Shown here piece by piece: positions 33,431-41,031 of a DNA stretch of 42,448 nt. The notes beneath the pieces are model-generated. The model was not told where the DNA came from, ran no database searches, and worked only from the letters and a program-made list of their open reading frames with translations. The translations under genes and the position numbers were made by a program. This DNA is from a virus. The stretch is from IMG/VR virus record IMGVR_UViG_3300042691_024286, positions 1 to 42,448 of that record, one strand, 5' to 3'. Each line of letters opens with the position of its first letter. Position 1 is the first letter of the stretch.

Positions 33431-33949
33431 ATGGAACGTAAAAATAGGATACCAATAACCAGATTATCGCGATTTTATGACGAAAAGGATTTTGAATTGG
33501 AGTTGGACATGGCGAGGGAGGTTATTGAGGAAGATGCTAATTTTACTGTTGTTTTATATAGAATAGATAAGGTTAACAGTAATAATGAAGATGTTTACGG
33601 TGAAAGTGAATCTCGCGAAATCAGATTTTTACCCCCAGTTGAGTTAAAAGTTTTATTGTCATTAGAGCAAGCTGAAAACAAATCTTATGGTGAGGGTAGG
33701 TTACGATATCAAGAATATGGTAATTTATCGTTTACTGTTTTAAATAAGCAATTAATTGATAAAGGTGTTGACATTAGTTATGGTGATATAGTTGGATACT
33801 CTGATAGGGAAAATAATTTAAAGTACTTTGAGGTATTTGACGATGGTAAAATAAACTCGGATAACGCACACACTCAATTTGGTTATAAAAGTTATTATAG
33901 AACAATTAGCTGTGTAACTGTTGATCCAGATCAATTTAACGGAATTTAA
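33431..33949 (+). CDS. Neck/head-closure protein (gp14-like)
   Basis: The 172-residue product is beta-rich. Like T4 gp14 it contains an acidic 'YGE' segment (NNEDVYGESE), an aromatic core (IRFLPPVELKVLL), a GNLSFTVLNKQLIDKGVDIS segment with a following GDIVGY (family: .GD.i.y....FEI), and a C-terminal YYRTISCVTVD strand. I chose the ATG at 33431 over an in-frame GTG at 33398 because the promoter box at 33409-33418 overlaps the longer form. It lies 1 nt from the gp15-like gene. In T4 the gp13, gp14 and gp15 genes form the neck/tail connector; the same order is partly kept here. Confidence 0.55.
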   Translation: MERKNRIPITRLSRFYDEKDFELELDMAREVIEEDANFTVVLYRIDKVNSNNEDVYGESESREIRFLPPVELKVLLSLEQAENKSYGEGRLRYQEYGNLSFTVLNKQLIDKGVDISYGDIVGYSDRENNLKYFEVFDDGKINSDNAHTQFGYKSYYRTISCVTVDPDQFNGI

Positions 33950-33950
33950 T

Positions 33951-34718
33951 ATGGCATTACCAGGTTCATATAAGAAAAAAGTAAACATATCAAGAGATAG
34001 ACCCAATATTGAATACCCTTACATAATGGAAAGCGGTGCCGCTGAAAATATGAAGGATATGATAACAGACAAAGACACGTATTTACCTAAGGGTGTAATG
34101 CATATTGACTTGGATGCTGGGTTTAAGGACTTTGTCACGGAAAATATGGCATTGACATTAAATGGTGATAGGGTACCAGTATTTATGATGGGTATTCAAA
34201 AGTGGACTGAGTTTTCAAAAACTTGGAATTTTTCTGATGAGTACAAAAATGTTAAAATACCTTTTGTTAACATAGTAAGACAACCAGATACAAAACCTGG
34301 CTCAAACCCATCTTTAATATACAATATACCACAAGGTAAATCTTTTATCTATTCGGAGGTACCAACATGGGATGGTAATAGAAAGGGCGTTGATATTTAT
34401 AAAATACCACAACCCATACCCATTGATATTAATTACGATGTTAGAATTTTTGCATACAGACAACAGGATTTGAATAAGTTTAATGCAATAGTTCTTAAAC
34501 ATTTTCAAAGTAGACAAGCGTATGCTGTGGTTAATGGACATTATATACCAATAATCCTAGAAGATACTTCAGATGAAAGTCAAATTACCGACTTGGATAA
34601 TAAAAGGTTTTATGTGCAGCTTTATTCGTTTATGTTACAAGGTTTTATACTTGATCCAGACGATTTTGAAGTGACACCAGCAATAAGCAGAACATTTACG
34701 GTTGTTGAAAAGCAGTAA
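33951..34718 (+). CDS. Tail terminator/completion protein (gp15-like)
   Basis: The 255-residue product starts MALPGSYKKKVN at 33951 (a TTG at 33921 would add ten residues and overlap the previous gene). Its C-terminal half fits the tail terminator fold: PIPIDINYDVRIFAYRQQDL, NKFNAIVLKHFQSRQAYAVV, GHYIPIILED and FYVQLYSFMLQGFIL, alternating strands and one long helix. It ends with an FTV strand. T4 gp15 (272 residues) caps and stabilises sheath and tube. The gene stands just before the tail sheath, as in T4. Assignment is by pattern and position. Confidence 0.6.
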   Translation: MALPGSYKKKVNISRDRPNIEYPYIMESGAAENMKDMITDKDTYLPKGVMHIDLDAGFKDFVTENMALTLNGDRVPVFMMGIQKWTEFSKTWNFSDEYKNVKIPFVNIVRQPDTKPGSNPSLIYNIPQGKSFIYSEVPTWDGNRKGVDIYKIPQPIPIDINYDVRIFAYRQQDLNKFNAIVLKHFQSRQAYAVVNGHYIPIILEDTSDESQITDLDNKRFYVQLYSFMLQGFILDPDDFEVTPAISRTFTVVEKQ

Positions 34719-34773
34719 CTCGTAAATTATTTTGAAAAGTAAAGAGTATTTCCTGTTTTTTGAAAAAATCAGA

Positions 34774-34783
34774 GATATTTATT
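34774..34783 (+). promoter_or_regulatory. Late-type promoter box GATATTTATT
   Basis: GATATTTATT lies about 40 nt before the sheath ATG at 34824, in the 105-nt gap after the gp15-like gene. The leader that follows is A-rich without a Shine-Dalgarno site (AAAATTAAACAAATATGGC). Confidence 0.6.
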
Positions 34784-34823
34784 GTAAGTAAAAGGTAAAT
34801 AAAAAAATTAAAATTAAACAAAT

Positions 34824-37800
34824 ATGGCAAACAAAGTTTATGCATCACCAGGTGTCTATACCTCAGAGAAAGATCTAACATTTACTACTGAGACAGTTGG
34901 TGTTACAACCCTAGGATTAGTGGGTGAGACAAAGAAAGGCCCTGCTTTCCAACCTATCTTCGTTAGAAATTATGACGAATTTAAAGTTAGTTTTGGTGGC
35001 ACGAGTCCTGAAAGATTTAGAAACACCCAAATCGTAAAATATGAATTACCGTACATCGCAAAATCGTACTTAAGTCAATCAAATCAGTTATTTGTAACCC
35101 GAGTATTGGGTCTTTCTGGTTATGACGCTGGTATGGCGTATGCGATTAGGACTTTAGGTACTTGTGATAAAACCACACTAGCGTACACAGATACAACTTA
35201 TATATTCGACTTTACGGTTGATATTGATGTGCCTAGTGGTCAACCTGGTACTTTTGTGTTATCTGGTACCTCAACAGAGGTTATTGATCACATATCAACA
35301 TTAACTGGTGTTGATACAACTAAATTTGATACGGCTTATTATAACTTCTTTAACGCAACAAACTACACAGTAAAAGATTGGTATAAAAACAATATATTTT
35401 ATTGGGGTATCTTGGACAGCTCTGAACAAACAGCGCTTGTTGCGGATAGAAATGCTCAGGTATTAACTGGCGCTGGCCCAGCTACACCAGCTTTCTTAGA
35501 TGCGTATGAATTAGCTATTGGTATCCCAGTTGCTGATAGAACAGATGATATCTTGATAAAAGAATTTACCTTTAATGAAACATCTGATCAATACGAAGGA
35601 ACATCTTTTGCCATGTTTGCCTACGATATCACTGGTACAACAGCGACAATTTATTCTGGTAAGATTAAATTAGTTGTTTATGACTATATCTGCTCACCAA
35701 ACCAAAAGTATCACAAAAAGACAGTTGCTACTTTAAGAAGTAGAGGACAATACATTTCAAACATATTGGGTTACAACGTTGATTCAACAACAGTGACTTA
35801 TGATCAGTTCGATGCGGCTTTAACAAACCCATATGCGACATTTGATATAACTGGTTCAACAACTGGCGGTACAAACTTCTCATATACAGTTTCACTTGAT
35901 AAAACAAAGAAAAACTATATTAAGAATGTTTTGGGTACACAAGCATTTGATAAAGACACATTCTTATTTGTTGAGGAAGTTTATGACTCTGTTATAAAGA
36001 AAGGTTGGAACTTCAACCAAATTAAAGGTTTACACTTTGATTTGATCCCTGTAAATACTTGGGATCATTTAAAATTCCAATTCCAATCACCAGCAACACC
36101 ATTCTTCGTATCTGAATTAAGAGGTGGTTTACCACAAAGATTATTTAGATTAATATCTATATCTGACGGTGGTAACGCTAATACAGATATCAAAGTTTCA
36201 ATCGGTAATGTTGATTTAGATAGAAAAACATTTGACGTTTACATTAGAGCATTTGCGGATAGTGACAAAAACCCATTCTTCCTTGAAAGATTTTTATCTG
36301 TATCTATGGATGAATCTCAAGATAATTACATCGGTAGAAGAATTGGTACTATTGACAACAAATATCCTTTAAGAAGTTCTTATGTGGTTGTTGAAATGGC
36401 TGAAAATGCACCAATTGATGCTGTTGCATCTGGTTTTGAAGGATATGAGTTTAGAACATTTGGAACAGGTTCAACTGAAGCTGATTTCTGCGGTGTACCT
36501 GAATTATCTTACAAAACAAAATACTATGCTCCAGGTGAATTAATTGTAAATCCACCTTTCTCAAATCCAATATTTTCACTTGGTGATAAAGTTAGAAAGA
36601 TTTATTTAGGTTTCACCGATCTTGAGTATGGTTTTGATGCTGACTTATTACAATTCAAAGGTAAAGTTTCATTAACTGGTGACAATGCTTATAACGATGG
36701 TTTAGATTGGACAACTAAAACCAAAGGTTTCCACTTGGATATCAATGCGGGAACAATTGTGGATACAAATGGAAACAATGTATTTGCAGCTGGTGTTGGT
36801 ACCTTTGTTGATCCAGTTGTTATAGCTTCAACATTGACTCATCCATATCACGACATTAAAACAAGAAAATTCACAGCTTTATTATCTGGTGGATTTGATG
36901 GTTGGGATATTTACAGAGAACAAAGAACAAACGGTGATGACTATAAAATTGGTAGAAACGGTTTCGTAGCTGCTGGATTCGATACATTTACAAGTGTTGA
37001 ATACGGTGACTTGTTTGGTACTTCAGATTATTACTCATACTTGTATGGTGTTAAAACATTTGAAAATCCAGAACAAACTGTAATCAATATTTTAGCAACA
37101 CCTGGTATTGACATACTTAATAACACAGAATTAGTTAGAGATACCATTGAAATTGTTGAAGAGAAAAGATTGGACTCAATTTACTTACCAACTTTACCAG
37201 ATATCAAGTTAATTGGTAATAACAACGCTGCTAACACAGAAGATTGGTTATTCCCTAATGATATCATTGATGAATTGGAAACAACAGAAATTGATTCTAA
37301 CTATACTGCGGTTTATTACCCATGGATTCAAATTTCAGATACCGAGAATAATGCTAATCTTTACATACCGCCAACTGCTGAGGTTGTAAGAAACTTAGCG
37401 TTCACTGATAATGTAGCACATCCTTGGTTTGCAACCGCAGGTTACAATAGAGGTATTGTTAACTGTATCAGAGCTCGTATCGCATTAGATCAAGAAAGTA
37501 GAGACATTCTTTACCCAGGTAGAATTAACCCTATCGCCACATTCTCTGACGTAGGAAATGTAATTTGGGGTAACAGAAACCTTCAATTGAGAGATAGTGC
37601 ATTGAACAGATTAAACATCAGAAGATTATTGTTACAAGCAAGAAAATTAATTGTAGCGGTAGCAAACAGATTATTGTTCGATCCAAATGATGCACAGGTT
37701 AGAAGTCAATTCTTATCACTTGTTAATCCAATCTTGGATAACATCAGAAAAGAAAGAGGTTTAACCGACTTTAGAGTTTCATTGGTGAATGAAGTTGAGG

Positions 37801-37916
37801 ATAATGATAGAAACACACTTAGAGGTAAAATCTTCCTTAAACCAACACCAACATTGGAATTCATCGAATTGGAATTCGTGGTTACACCAACAAGCGTATC
37901 ATTCGATAATATCTAA
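34824..37916 (+). CDS. Tail sheath protein (gp18-like)
   Basis: The 1030-residue product is the contractile tail sheath. The N-terminus reads VYASPGVYTSEKDLTF and VTTLGLVGETKKGPA, then FVRNYDEFKVSFGG and LPYIAKSYLSQSNQLFVTRV, the classic sheath opening. The C-terminus has YYPWIQISD, NLYIPPTAEVVRNLAFTD, HPWFATAGYNRG, LLLQARKLIVAVANRLLFDP and a final LEFVVTPT-type strand, which matches the polymerisation domain. At 1030 residues it is much longer than T4 gp18 (659), and the middle (about 110-450) probably holds extra surface domains. It uses more C-ending codons (TTC, AAC) than nearby genes, as expected for a highly expressed protein. A strong terminator follows at once. Confidence 0.95.
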   Translation: MANKVYASPGVYTSEKDLTFTTETVGVTTLGLVGETKKGPAFQPIFVRNYDEFKVSFGGTSPERFRNTQIVKYELPYIAKSYLSQSNQLFVTRVLGLSGYDAGMAYAIRTLGTCDKTTLAYTDTTYIFDFTVDIDVPSGQPGTFVLSGTSTEVIDHISTLTGVDTTKFDTAYYNFFNATNYTVKDWYKNNIFYWGILDSSEQTALVADRNAQVLTGAGPATPAFLDAYELAIGIPVADRTDDILIKEFTFNETSDQYEGTSFAMFAYDITGTTATIYSGKIKLVVYDYICSPNQKYHKKTVATLRSRGQYISNILGYNVDSTTVTYDQFDAALTNPYATFDITGSTTGGTNFSYTVSLDKTKKNYIKNVLGTQAFDKDTFLFVEEVYDSVIKKGWNFNQIKGLHFDLIPVNTWDHLKFQFQSPATPFFVSELRGGLPQRLFRLISISDGGNANTDIKVSIGNVDLDRKTFDVYIRAFADSDKNPFFLERFLSVSMDESQDNYIGRRIGTIDNKYPLRSSYVVVEMAENAPIDAVASGFEGYEFRTFGTGSTEADFCGVPELSYKTKYYAPGELIVNPPFSNPIFSLGDKVRKIYLGFTDLEYGFDADLLQFKGKVSLTGDNAYNDGLDWTTKTKGFHLDINAGTIVDTNGNNVFAAGVGTFVDPVVIASTLTHPYHDIKTRKFTALLSGGFDGWDIYREQRTNGDDYKIGRNGFVAAGFDTFTSVEYGDLFGTSDYYSYLYGVKTFENPEQTVINILATPGIDILNNTELVRDTIEIVEEKRLDSIYLPTLPDIKLIGNNNAANTEDWLFPNDIIDELETTEIDSNYTAVYYPWIQISDTENNANLYIPPTAEVVRNLAFTDNVAHPWFATAGYNRGIVNCIRARIALDQESRDILYPGRINPIATFSDVGNVIWGNRNLQLRDSALNRLNIRRLLLQARKLIVAVANRLLFDPNDAQVRSQFLSLVNPILDNIRKERGLTDFRVSLVNEVEDNDRNTLRGKIFLKPTPTLEFIELEFVVTPTSVSFDNI

Positions 37917-37934
37917 TAAAAATAGAATAAATTT

Positions 37935-37962
37935 AAAAGGGCTCTACTCGAGCCCTTTTTTT
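37935..37962 (+). terminator. Rho-independent terminator after tail sheath
   Basis: A 10-bp perfect stem (AAAAGGGCTC / GAGCCCTTTT, loop TACTC) runs into seven Ts, 18 nt after the sheath stop codon. Confidence 0.92.
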
Positions 37963-38068
37963 ATGTACCAATTTTAAAAATTGTACAGTACCATATATCA
38001 TAAGTTCCTTTTATATAAGAGTACCATTATACATTTTATTATTTATCTATTATTTACTAATATTGTTA

Positions 38069-38187
38069 ACTATTTATGTATATAGTATGTATTAAAAGTA
38101 CCTTTTATATAAAAGGCCCTATTCAATAGTAAGGAAAAAAAATGATAAAGTCAAGTGTTTACAAAAATTTTTTTTCAACTATTTATT
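38069..38187 (+). promoter_or_regulatory. Two additional upstream late-type boxes
   Basis: ACTATTTATG at 38069-38078 and ACTATTTATT at 38178-38187 lie upstream of the nearest tube-gene box. They may be tandem promoters that raise tail tube transcription, or chance copies in AT-rich DNA. Confidence 0.4.
38101..38116. repeat. Perfect 16-bp palindrome
   Basis: CCTTTTATATAAAAGG is its own reverse complement. It lies between two late-type boxes and has a diverged copy about 95 nt upstream. It could bind a dimeric regulator or form a cruciform. Confidence 0.6.
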
Positions 38188-38225
38188 GTAAAATAAAAAA
38201 GTATCTGAACAAAGCGATTTTACCA

Positions 38226-38235
38226 GATATTTATA
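38226..38235 (+). promoter_or_regulatory. Late-type promoter box GATATTTATA for tail tube
   Basis: GATATTTATA lies 35 nt before the ATG at 38271 and is followed by an A-rich leader without a Shine-Dalgarno site. It is the closest of three boxes to the tube gene. Confidence 0.65.
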
Positions 38236-38270
38236 TAAAAGAAATAATCAATTAAAAAAAATAGAAAATT

Positions 38271-38759
38271 ATGGCGAACTTATTAATGAAAATGCCTGTA
38301 CCTTACGAACCGAAGAAACAAAACAGGTTTATCCTAAGATTTCCAAGTTCATTGGGTATTAACGAATGGTTTGTAATTTCAACGTCAAGACCTAAGATCA
38401 CCATTGGTGAAGTTGAAATCCCGTTTTTGAATACATCGACTTATGTGGCTGGTAGATTTAACTGGGAATCTATTGACGTTACATTTAAAGACCCTATTGG
38501 GCCGTCAGCCGCTCAAGCGTTAATGGAGTGGGTTCGTCTACATGCCGAATCTGTTACAGGTCGTATGGGTTACGCAGCTGGTTATAAAAAAGACATCGAA
38601 CTTGAGATGTTAGACCCAACTGGTGTTGTAGTTGAAAAATGGATCCTTCAAGGAACATTCTTGACCAACGTTGACTTTGGTTCATTGGATTACAGTGCGG
38701 AAGATATTGCTGAAATCACAGCTACTCTTAGACCAGATAGATGTATCTTGGTATACTAA
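38271..38759 (+). CDS. Tail tube protein (gp19-like)
   Basis: The 162-residue product is the inner tail tube subunit. Its length equals that of T4 gp19 (163) and its motifs fit the family: PYEPKKQNRFILRFP at the start, then WFVISTSRPKITIGEVEI, an ESIDVTFKDPIGPSAAQALM segment followed by EWVRLH, a YKKDIELEMLDPTG segment and VEKWILQGTFLTNVDFGSLD, then ITATLRPDRCILVY. The tube fold is a beta-sandwich that forms hexameric rings. It stands alone between a complex promoter region and a terminator, so it can be expressed at a high level independently of the sheath. C-ending codons are common, as in the sheath gene. Confidence 0.93.
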   Translation: MANLLMKMPVPYEPKKQNRFILRFPSSLGINEWFVISTSRPKITIGEVEIPFLNTSTYVAGRFNWESIDVTFKDPIGPSAAQALMEWVRLHAESVTGRMGYAAGYKKDIELEMLDPTGVVVEKWILQGTFLTNVDFGSLDYSAEDIAEITATLRPDRCILVY

Positions 38760-38783
38760 TTTTGTAATAAAGATAATAACAGT

Positions 38784-38828
38784 ACCCGATTTGCTTACCG
38801 TAAGATCAGCAGTCGGGTCTTTTTTTTT
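38784..38828 (+). terminator. Terminator after tail tube
   Basis: A 6-bp outer stem (ACCCGA/TCGGGT) encloses inner pairings (GCT/AGC and CTTA/TAAG) and is followed by nine Ts, 25 nt after the tube stop. It overlaps the stop codon of the converging Vsr-like gene. Confidence 0.75.
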
Positions 38829-39228
38829 ATCCATTAAGTACGTTTCCGTATTTGGTGATAAACTCATTTATCTTTTTTTTAACCTTTTTAATTTCATTCA
38901 TTTCGTGTTCCCAAATCACCAACAAAGTGTAAGTCCTATCAAACTTTACAATTTTAACTTTGTATTGATCGTTTTTTAAATTTTTTCTTTGGAAAGCATA
39001 TTTTGGTTCTGGGTTGTGCGTTTTACAGCAATGAAAAAAACATCCATGGGTTTCAACCAATATATTGTAATCGGTTAATAAAAAATCATATTCCCTATTT
39101 TTAAAGATAAAATGTGGTTCAAATGACACACCCATCGAAGTTAGTAATTCACCAAAGGTTGTCTCAAGACTTGATGTACCATTCATTTTTTTAAACATTT
39201 TACCGATTTTACTTTTCTTTTTAGCCAT
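38827..39228 (-). CDS. Vsr-like endonuclease
   Basis: The 133-residue product matches very-short-patch repair (Vsr) type nucleases. FKNREYDFLLTDYNILVETH carries the metal-binding Asp, GCFFHCCKTHNPEP follows (Vsr: HGCFWH..C), then NLKNDQYKVKIV (Vsr: K...N..RD) and LLVIWEHEM (Vsr: vLvvWECE). The basic N-terminus (MAKKKSKIGKMFKKM) may bind DNA. It is antisense to the tail genes on both sides, between tube and gp26-like genes, the kind of placement shown by free-standing homing or invasive endonucleases in T4-like phages. It could act as a homing nuclease or a mismatch nuclease; the sequence does not decide. No promoter of its own was recognised. Confidence 0.75.
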   Translation of the reverse strand: MAKKKSKIGKMFKKMNGTSSLETTFGELLTSMGVSFEPHFIFKNREYDFLLTDYNILVETHGCFFHCCKTHNPEPKYAFQRKNLKNDQYKVKIVKFDRTYTLLVIWEHEMNEIKKVKKKINEFITKYGNVLNG

Positions 39229-39301
39229 ATTGTTCTATTATTAACTATAATTACCGTGAAATCTCAAGTAAACGGTAAAAAATAAAAAAAAGATAGTTTA
39301 C

Positions 39302-39311
39302 ACTATTTAAG
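39302..39311 (+). promoter_or_regulatory. Diverged late-type box ACTATTTAAG
   Basis: ACTATTTAAG lies 36 nt before the ATG at 39348 and differs from the other boxes at one core position. It is the only candidate for the gp26-like gene in the 119-nt gap. Confidence 0.4.
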
Positions 39312-39347
39312 AATAGATTATAATTAAAGAACAAAAAAAATTATTAT

Positions 39348-40103
39348 ATGGATAATTCATTTATGGAACCAGCGCATGACGTGATTTCTTTGCCTTCACA
39401 AGGTAAATTTTACAAAAATAAAAAATCAACTGTTAAAGTGGCTTACCTAACAGCCGCAGACGAAAATATCTTAACATCACCAAATCTTTTACAGAGTGGT
39501 AAAGTTATTGATGTTTTATTGGATAAGAAAGTAATCGATCAAGATTTAAAAGCTGGTCAAATGCTTTCTGGTGATAAAAACGCGATATTATTCTTTTTAA
39601 GAGCAACTGGTTATGGTGAAATGTATCCAGTTGAATTATCTGATCCAAAAACTGGGGAAAGATTTGAAACTGAAATTGATATCAGTCAATTCCAAGCCAA
39701 AGAAATTTCTGTTAATCCAGATGAAAACGGTGAATGTGATTTCTTCTTACCAAGAAGTAAAAAGAAAGTTAAGTTTAAATATTTAACAGCTGATGAGGAT
39801 GATAAATTGATTAAAGAAGATGAAGCCAGAAGAAAAAAGCTTGGTCAAAATGCAATTTCACAACTACTAACAATGAGATTGACTGCTCAGGTTACAGAAA
39901 TTGATGGTATAAGGGATAGGGGGCAAATTCAATCCTTTATTGACCAAATGCCAGTGGGTGATTCTGGTGCACTTAGAAAGTACATTAATGATAATGAACC
40001 AGGTTTAGATCTTAATGTATCAATTCAAGCGCCAAGTGGAGAATTTTTTTTTGGTGAACTTCCGATTACCTCAAAATTTCTTTGGCCTTACCTCGACTTA
40101 TAA
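39348..40103 (+). CDS. gp26-family baseplate/tail chaperone-like protein
   Basis: The 251-residue product fits the T4_baseplate family (T4 gp26): ISLPSQGKFYKNKKSTVKVA, YLTAADENILTSPNLLQSGK, VIDVLLDKKVID, and a zinc-site-free FFLRATGYGEMYPVELSDP segment. An IDISQF strand is followed by ISQLLTMRLTAQVTEIDGIR and FIDQMPVGDSGALRKYINDN. It stands between tail tube and tape measure gene, the position of tail assembly chaperones in many phages. A T9 run at 40044-40052 near its end and an overlapping ORF in another frame suggest a programmed frameshift. Family membership is based on pattern; its role as hub subunit or chaperone is open. Confidence 0.7.
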   Translation: MDNSFMEPAHDVISLPSQGKFYKNKKSTVKVAYLTAADENILTSPNLLQSGKVIDVLLDKKVIDQDLKAGQMLSGDKNAILFFLRATGYGEMYPVELSDPKTGERFETEIDISQFQAKEISVNPDENGECDFFLPRSKKKVKFKYLTADEDDKLIKEDEARRKKLGQNAISQLLTMRLTAQVTEIDGIRDRGQIQSFIDQMPVGDSGALRKYINDNEPGLDLNVSIQAPSGEFFFGELPITSKFLWPYLDL

Positions 40104-40284
40104 GAAAGATATACTCTATGAGTTTTACATTCTCATAAAACACGGTAATTTTAGCTACGCTGATATATTACATATGCCAGTTTATGAAAGAAGGGCTTTT
40201 ATTGATATACTGATGGAAGAGAATAAAAAAGTTAAGGAACACAGAGAAAGAGAAGTTGCCAAAGCTAATTCTAAAAGAAAATAA
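40015..40284 (+). CDS. Overlapping ORF, probable frameshift extension of the gp26-like gene
   Basis: This frame is open for 89 codons and overlaps the end of the gp26-like gene by 89 nt. The part after the overlap is protein-like: YKKDILYEFYILIKHGNFSY, ADILHMPVYERRAFIDILME, then a charged helix. The only ATG before that part is 40015, deep inside the previous gene and without a ribosome-binding site; the next in-frame ATG (about 40174) would remove half of the conserved-looking segment. I therefore think it is expressed as a C-terminal extension by +1 or -2 slippage on the T9 run, like G-GT type tail chaperones. Independent initiation remains possible. Confidence 0.6.
   Translation: MYQFKRQVENFFLVNFRLPQNFFGLTSTYKKDILYEFYILIKHGNFSYADILHMPVYERRAFIDILMEENKKVKEHREREVAKANSKRK
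40044..40052 (+). other. T9 run, candidate slippery site
   Basis: Nine Ts form three Phe codons (GAA TTT TTT TTT GGT) in the gp26-like frame. Slippage of +1 or -2 here enters the overlapping frame, which is open to 40284. A homopolymer of this length lets a tRNA-Phe pair in any register. Confidence 0.5.
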
Positions 40285-40288
40285 ATAG

Positions 40289-40314
40289 AACCCACAATTT
40301 CTTGTGGGTTTTTT
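40289..40314 (+). terminator. Rho-independent terminator after chaperone-like genes
   Basis: A 9-bp perfect stem (AACCCACAA/TTGTGGGTT, loop TTTC) runs into Ts, 5 nt after the stop at 40284. Its position supports the ORF ending at 40284 as a real gene end. Confidence 0.9.
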
Positions 40315-40322
40315 AATTTAAA

Positions 40323-40332
40323 ACTATTTATA
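40323..40332 (+). promoter_or_regulatory. Late-type promoter box ACTATTTATA
   Basis: ACTATTTATA lies 16 nt before the ATG at 40349 and directly follows a terminator, so a new transcript probably starts here for the 224-residue gene and the tape measure gene. Confidence 0.65.
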
Positions 40333-40348
40333 TAAAAAGTAAAAAATC

Positions 40349-41023
40349 ATGTCTATCGAAAAAATAAAAGAAAGAATACGAATGATCGAAAATAATGATT
40401 TCACAACAACTGGTGAAACAATTAATGAAGTTCTTAGAGGTGGTGAAGAAGATATGGAGCAAGTGTTTAAAGCAAATGATAGGGGTATTCTAAATAAATT
40501 AATGAATAAAGTTAAGAGAGGTCTTCATTTAAGTGATAGAGATCAGAAGTTATTGAATATAATGTCCAAGACAGATCAAAACACAAGAGACATTCAACAA
40601 GCCGCCGACCAATTATTAAGAGGTGGTGGGGCAACTAGGGTTGAGATAGATTCAAAAACAACCGACTTACCTATAAAACATGAAACAGATGTATTTAAAA
40701 TATATCAGTTAATGAAAAGATACAATATTTTACCAGCTTCGGATTTAGACCCAAATACGTTTAAATCAAAAAATAGATATTTGATACGTTCAACATCTTC
40801 AGAAGATGATACCTTAGTTATTTTAAATAGTAAGTTAATTTCAATACAATTTAATGATTTAAGTTTAACTGATTTAGTGCGTATGGTTATTAAATATAGT
40901 AATTCTTTCAATCAAAACGATTTTAGAAATTTTTATAACGAATTAAATAATAATAAATCACAATATAATGTTGCAAGCACCTCAATAACAAGTGGTGGAA
41001 AATCGATTATAATAAATTTTTAA
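40349..41023 (+). CDS. Unknown tail-region protein upstream of tape measure
   Basis: The 224-residue product is helical in its first half (IEKIKERIRMIENN, LNKLMNKVKRGLHLSDRDQK) and has a Gly-rich turn (LLRGGGATR). Its second half is strand/helix mixed and Asn/Ser-rich at the end (SYNSFNQNDFRN-type composition, ending SGGKSIIINF). I recognise no family. It is transcribed from its own late-type box and lies 8 nt before the tape measure gene, so a tail assembly or tape-measure-associated role is likely. Confidence 0.65.
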   Translation: MSIEKIKERIRMIENNDFTTTGETINEVLRGGEEDMEQVFKANDRGILNKLMNKVKRGLHLSDRDQKLLNIMSKTDQNTRDIQQAADQLLRGGGATRVEIDSKTTDLPIKHETDVFKIYQLMKRYNILPASDLDPNTFKSKNRYLIRSTSSEDDTLVILNSKLISIQFNDLSLTDLVRMVIKYSNSFNQNDFRNFYNELNNNKSQYNVASTSITSGGKSIIINF

Positions 41024-41031
41024 ATTAACTG

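Larger units (their letters stand above)
37963..38270. other. Gene-free regulatory stretch between sheath and tube
   Basis: This 308-base AT-rich stretch holds no credible gene. It contains three (GA/AC)TATTTAT boxes (38069-38078, 38178-38187, 38226-38235), a perfect 16-bp palindrome (38101-38116), a related half copy near 38009 (CCTTTTATATAAGAG), an imperfect inverted repeat near 37967-37988 (GTACCAATTTT/AAAAATTGTAC), and TGATAAAGTCAA at 38143-38154, also seen at 33381-33392. It probably controls tail tube expression. Confidence 0.7.

Noticed and set aside
34390-34401. GATATTTATA inside the gp15-like gene as a late promoter
   Set aside because: It encodes D-I-Y in the gene's own frame, lies about 430 nt from the next start, and a better placed box precedes the sheath gene at 34774-34783.
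39302-39315. Hairpin CTATT/AATAG as a terminator upstream of the gp26-like gene
   Set aside because: The stem is only 5 A/T-rich base pairs with no following T run in either direction, and it coincides with a diverged promoter box.
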